From Colius striatus (Eukaryota; Chordata; Aves; Coliiformes; Coliidae): 64,000 nucleotides of DNA. The notes under the pieces were generated by a model that ran no database searches, was not told the DNA's origin, and saw only the letters and a list, made by a program, of their open reading frames with translations. Numbering within the stretch: the first letter of the stretch is position 1; each line of letters starts with the position of its first letter. Of this stretch, positions 60,537 through 64,000 are shown piece after piece. The translations under genes were made by a program, and so were the position numbers. The DNA lies in assembly GCF_028858725.1 (NCBI RefSeq), contig NC_084760.1, positions 64,361,867-64,425,866 of the forward strand. The letters run 5' to 3'.

Positions 60537-62325
60537 AACTTAAAATCAAATATGTACTTAAAAAACAGTAATTGAAGACTGTAAACATTAACTCTTCATC
60601 ATATGACTATGGTATTTTAAATGGCAGCAGACTTAAATTCATTTGAGGGCTTTAGATACACATCTCTATCTTTCCGTATTTAGATTTCTTTGAAATGTAA
60701 TTTACATGTGTGGATTTTATAATTTCTAATATTAATATGTCAGCATCCAGAATATAAATAAGATGGGCTAAAGAGTATATACAAGTAATTAGCTTAACAG
60801 TAGTGTTGTTGATGAAACCTACATAGTATAGAACCTACATAGCAATTGTTTAAATTGCTGTCTTCTGTTTCTCATGGTCAATTGTTGTAGTTGTTCACAG
60901 CCTTTATTCATTCCTGAAATTTTGCTCAGGAGACTTTTATTTGGTTGTTAATTACTGAAAACTTGAACACAAAGGTCCTAGGTTGTTTTATAAATGCTGA
61001 ATGTAGTAGAAGGAGAGATATTGGAGGGCACAAATACTTCATTATTTTGGTTGCCCTTTAAATTTTTGGGCAACTCAACATTCAAAAATTTTTCAGATTT
61101 GCAGTCCAAAATAAGGAATGTACACTTAGTCTGGTTTGAATAATCAGTTGTAAATGTAATGTAAAATACTGCTTTTAAAATCCAGAAAATCCTAGCAGAA
61201 TTTAAAATCCTAGCAGAAGCTAGGTAGTTTTTGTAGAAAAAGATCTAATATTTTTAGACAAACTGATAATAGATGGAAAAGGGAGAGAAGTTTTTGAGTA
61301 TATAATGCTTTCTTCTGCAGCAGAAGAATGTGTCTGAAAAGAACTGTTTTATTGCTGTTTACTGAGGTAACTTGAAAGGAAAAGGCTATCTGTAGTGTAT
61401 GAGGAGATGGCAAAGCTATGAAGCAAGTAAGAATCACAGAATTCTGTGTCCTGCAGGAAGAAGGATACTGGGCTATGCCTTAATAACTAGCTTATAGTAG
61501 TATTTATTGAAGTTACAGGTTTTAAGTTCTTAAGCTCTGCTTTTCAGAGTGTTTCATAGAACTCCCTTTAGGTGAGAGAGAGTTTTAGAGAGTTTGTGGA
61601 ACAGCTTTTTTGTGGAAAGTGTTCTGCATTTTGTTACTGAATGTTTCTGTCCGTTGTCCCTCTGTATTGTAATTCTAGTAAATTTTCCTAATAATTGATA
61701 AATAATATCCTGAAGCTTGTAAAGTTCTGCTGTGTGCATATCTAAAATTCCTAGTTTTTTGGTAGTTTAAAGCTCATTTTTAATCGGAGTATATTAATAG
61801 TTCATTTTCAAGATCATATTTCAAACTGGCAACTTGCAGGGAATAATAAAGTCTATCTTGTTTGATTTACAGATCAAATTTCGATCTTGTGTCTTTTGAA
61901 GCTATGTATGCATATACACGGAGATTATAGATGCCTAACTCAGTTGTTTTAAGTCACATGAAAGTTATTTATGTACAATTAGGGATAGAAAGAAACTTGA
62001 AGTCCCATTTGAGAGAGTTGCAAATGAAGATGGTGATCATTTACAAAAGCAATTACTACTGCATAATAGTGATACAAGCATCAATTTGAAATCAGCGTGA
62101 ATATTCAATGACAAAAATAATGCATAAGTCTTAGAACACTTATCTCCTAGTATCTCTGGAAGACTGAACATACCTAGTTTTTGCGTTCATTGCTTGCTAG
62201 TATTGCATTGTTAAATCGTAATAGAAGTTGGTCTTTCAGATGTGCTGGGGATGGCATTGCTTTGTTTGCTTATGGATTTTGCTGTAGATAATCACTTCCA
62301 GTTTTTTGTGTTTTCTCCTTTAAAG

Positions 62326-62420
62326 GTCGTCTGTATGCAATGCAAACAGGGATGAAGATTGATAGTAAAACCCCAGAATGCCGTAAATTTTTATCCAAAC
62401 TTATGGATCAACTGGAAGCT
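62326..62420 (+). CDS. VTA1: VTA1, coding exon 2 (gene continues past the window)
   Basis: A 95-bp exon beginning with two bases that complete Cys37 and encoding residues 38-68: RLYAMQTGMKIDSKTPECRK then FLSKLMDQLEA. This is the continuation of the N-terminal MIT-like region that contacts ESCRT-III. The acceptor is CTTTAAAG|GT, and the donor is GCT|GTAAGT at 62421, phase 0. It joins exon 1 without a frame change. The human protein is 307 residues, so only the first 68 residues, about one fifth of the coding region, lie in this window. The VPS4-binding C-terminal domain lies to the right. Confidence 0.96.
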
Positions 62421-64000
62421 GTAAGTAGAATTTATTATCTCCTCTAAAATGATTCATAATGTAACTTCTAAGTTTTCTTTAAACTTCTGCAAATACTGTC
62501 TTTTACACTGTGATCAGTCATTGATGCAACTATTCTGTGTGCAGGCATATTGTATAAATTTAAGTGGTATGTACTAAATTGACTGAATAGAAAGGAGATA
62601 AATTGTATGTGTGTTTATATTTGTTTATGCAGACATGAACAAACATAGCTGAAATTTTATACAGCAGACATTTCATTCAAGGTTTTATTTAGACCACAAG
62701 AATTAAAGTACTTAATAGATGCTCTCATGAGAAATCATAATTCATTATGAAATGAATACAGGAATTCTAGAAGACTTTTCTTATTCGTTTGTCTTTGATT
62801 CCTTGAAATCTGTGACAGGTTTTTTAACTGCTATAGGACTGGCTAACCTAGTCCTTCAGTGCTTTTGAAATTTTTCATCTAAGCTGTTGTGCCCAGGGAA
62901 TTTTTTTAAAAGAATCTTTAAAAGACAAATATATTTTTGATTGTATCCTCTTTTAGAGATTGTGGATCTTACACTATCAATTTTTGTAAACACAATCTTA
63001 TCTCTGTGGATAAGAGATAGCAATGCTGTGCTCTTTTGAGTGGACGTGTAATATTAAAAAGCAAACACAAATAAAGTTAAATAAAGAAGAGTAAAGTCAT
63101 TATACAGATGGTGAGTTTAAGTTCTAGAGCTGTTTCTGTTCATATGCTCTATTTTTTCAATAGTCTAGAAAGAAGTAATATGTGGATTTTAAGGTTTAAG
63201 TGCTCATTCATAAGCAGAAGATAATGTTGAAAAAATGAGTTTTTGTGTTCAATATTAATGATTCCATCCAAAATCTAGCCATAGCAATGCATAGTTTGTG
63301 TGAAACGATTGCAACAGCCTTAAATTCTTCAGAAAAAAAAGTGAAACATGAATGATTTGTCTTTTTTTAATACCTTGAGCTTCTTGCTGTATTTTATGCC
63401 TGATTTCTAGCAATGGAAAATCCTGTGTACAGTCACTTCTTGATGTGTTCATCAAATTTTGACATTTTTAATGAATCTAGTCTTCATATTCAAAAGGGAA
63501 GAGAGGTGGCAGGAGAGGTGAGATTAAAACTCTGAAAGATTTTGCTCTTCATTTCCTACAGATCGTTAAAATTTGTTCAATACCTTGTGAGACTGCATCA
63601 TCTAATCTGCCCAGTTCAGTTACCCCTTTTGTTTCAAATTTGGAAAGGCTAGAAAAGCAAAAAAGCCTATGGTTTTGTCTTTGAGTTGCTGATAATATTG
63701 TATATATGGCAGCTGGTGCTCAGATACCAAACTTTTTTCTTTGTAGCTGAGTAGTGGAAGGATAGTTGAGAGCATTTCTAAGCAGATTTAATACAGCATT
63801 CTGGTGCTCGGAAGCTTGGCCATAAAGGCAAGTTGGACCTCTGCAGTAACATAATAGTAGCCATTTTTAGTCTTTCCTTAACCAGCACAGGACACAAAGG
63901 TGTGCCACAGGTGTGTGCAAAATGTTTCTCACAGCTTTCTGTGTGTTGCTACAATTGATTATTTTTCAGGTTAAGGTAGAAGCTTACAAACAATCCTAAG
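62421..64000 (+). other. VTA1: VTA1 intron 2 (partial)
   Basis: From GTAAGT to the window edge, with no sign of exon 3 (the protein should continue with a LKKQLG-like sequence). AT-rich, with no clear repeat. Confidence 0.8.

Larger units (their letters stand above)
48737..62325 (+). other. VTA1: VTA1 intron 1
   Basis: A 13.6-kb phase 1 intron from GTGAGT to TTTAAAG|GTCGTCTG. After the first 230 bp of CpG island it is AT-rich. It contains five CR1 remnants (listed separately), a poly-T/TTTG tract near 49.98-50.02 kb and a 51-bp tandem duplication at 59.7 kb. No further exon is recognisable. The open frames, including a minus-strand 81-codon frame at 50889-51134, look incidental. Confidence 0.9.

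Overview
The window is vertebrate nuclear DNA, almost certainly avian. The interspersed repeats are dominated by 5'-truncated CR1 LINEs with the avian CR1 3' tail (tandem ATTCTATG-type octamers). There are also several solo LTR-like elements of the TGT..TGGTTT / AAACCA..ACA type that are common in birds. The abundance and type of LTRs suggest a non-galliform (neoavian) bird, but this is inference and the species cannot be named.

Three genes are recognisable, in the same order as on human 6q24 (NMBR - GJE1 - VTA1). (1) NMBR, neuromedin B receptor, is complete on the minus strand in three coding exons (30300..29885, 17744..17396, 14990..14589). All splice sites are GT-AG and all phases match, giving an intact 388-residue class A GPCR. 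A CpG island with a perfect nine-unit hexamer repeat lies directly upstream. (2) GJE1, connexin 23, on the plus strand at about 38.6-39.7 kb, is a pseudogene. Homology to the connexin is clear from end to end, but the frame switches at least five times. It also carries an in-frame stop, a lost extracellular cysteine, a 350-bp spacer and a CR1 tail inserted in its 5' part. (3) VTA1, an ESCRT-III/VPS4 cofactor, is on the plus strand. Its first two coding exons (48628..48736 and 62326..62420) are inside the window and the gene runs off the right edge.

Layout: 1-14.5 kb is gene-free DNA with one CR1 and one LTR relic. NMBR with its repeat-filled first intron covers 14.6-30.3 kb. NMBR's CpG island and intergenic DNA with two LTRs cover 30.4-37.7 kb. 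An orphan CpG island of about 600 bp, belonging to no gene I can recognise, lies at 37.7-38.3 kb. The GJE1 pseudogene follows at 38.6-39.7 kb. A run of same-strand CR1 copies fills 41.5-48.2 kb and stops less than 400 bp from the VTA1 start codon. VTA1 exon 1, a 13.6-kb intron and exon 2 fill the rest.

The genes do not form a functional pathway; their proximity is ancestral synteny. I found no undescribed multi-gene system. The most interesting items are the decayed GJE1 locus, the orphan CpG island, a relic of a non-CR1 LINE with a CCHC signature, an 85-bp repeat of unknown identity found at two CR1 junctions, and an inverted pair of LTR-like elements, one of them an internally deleted form of the other.
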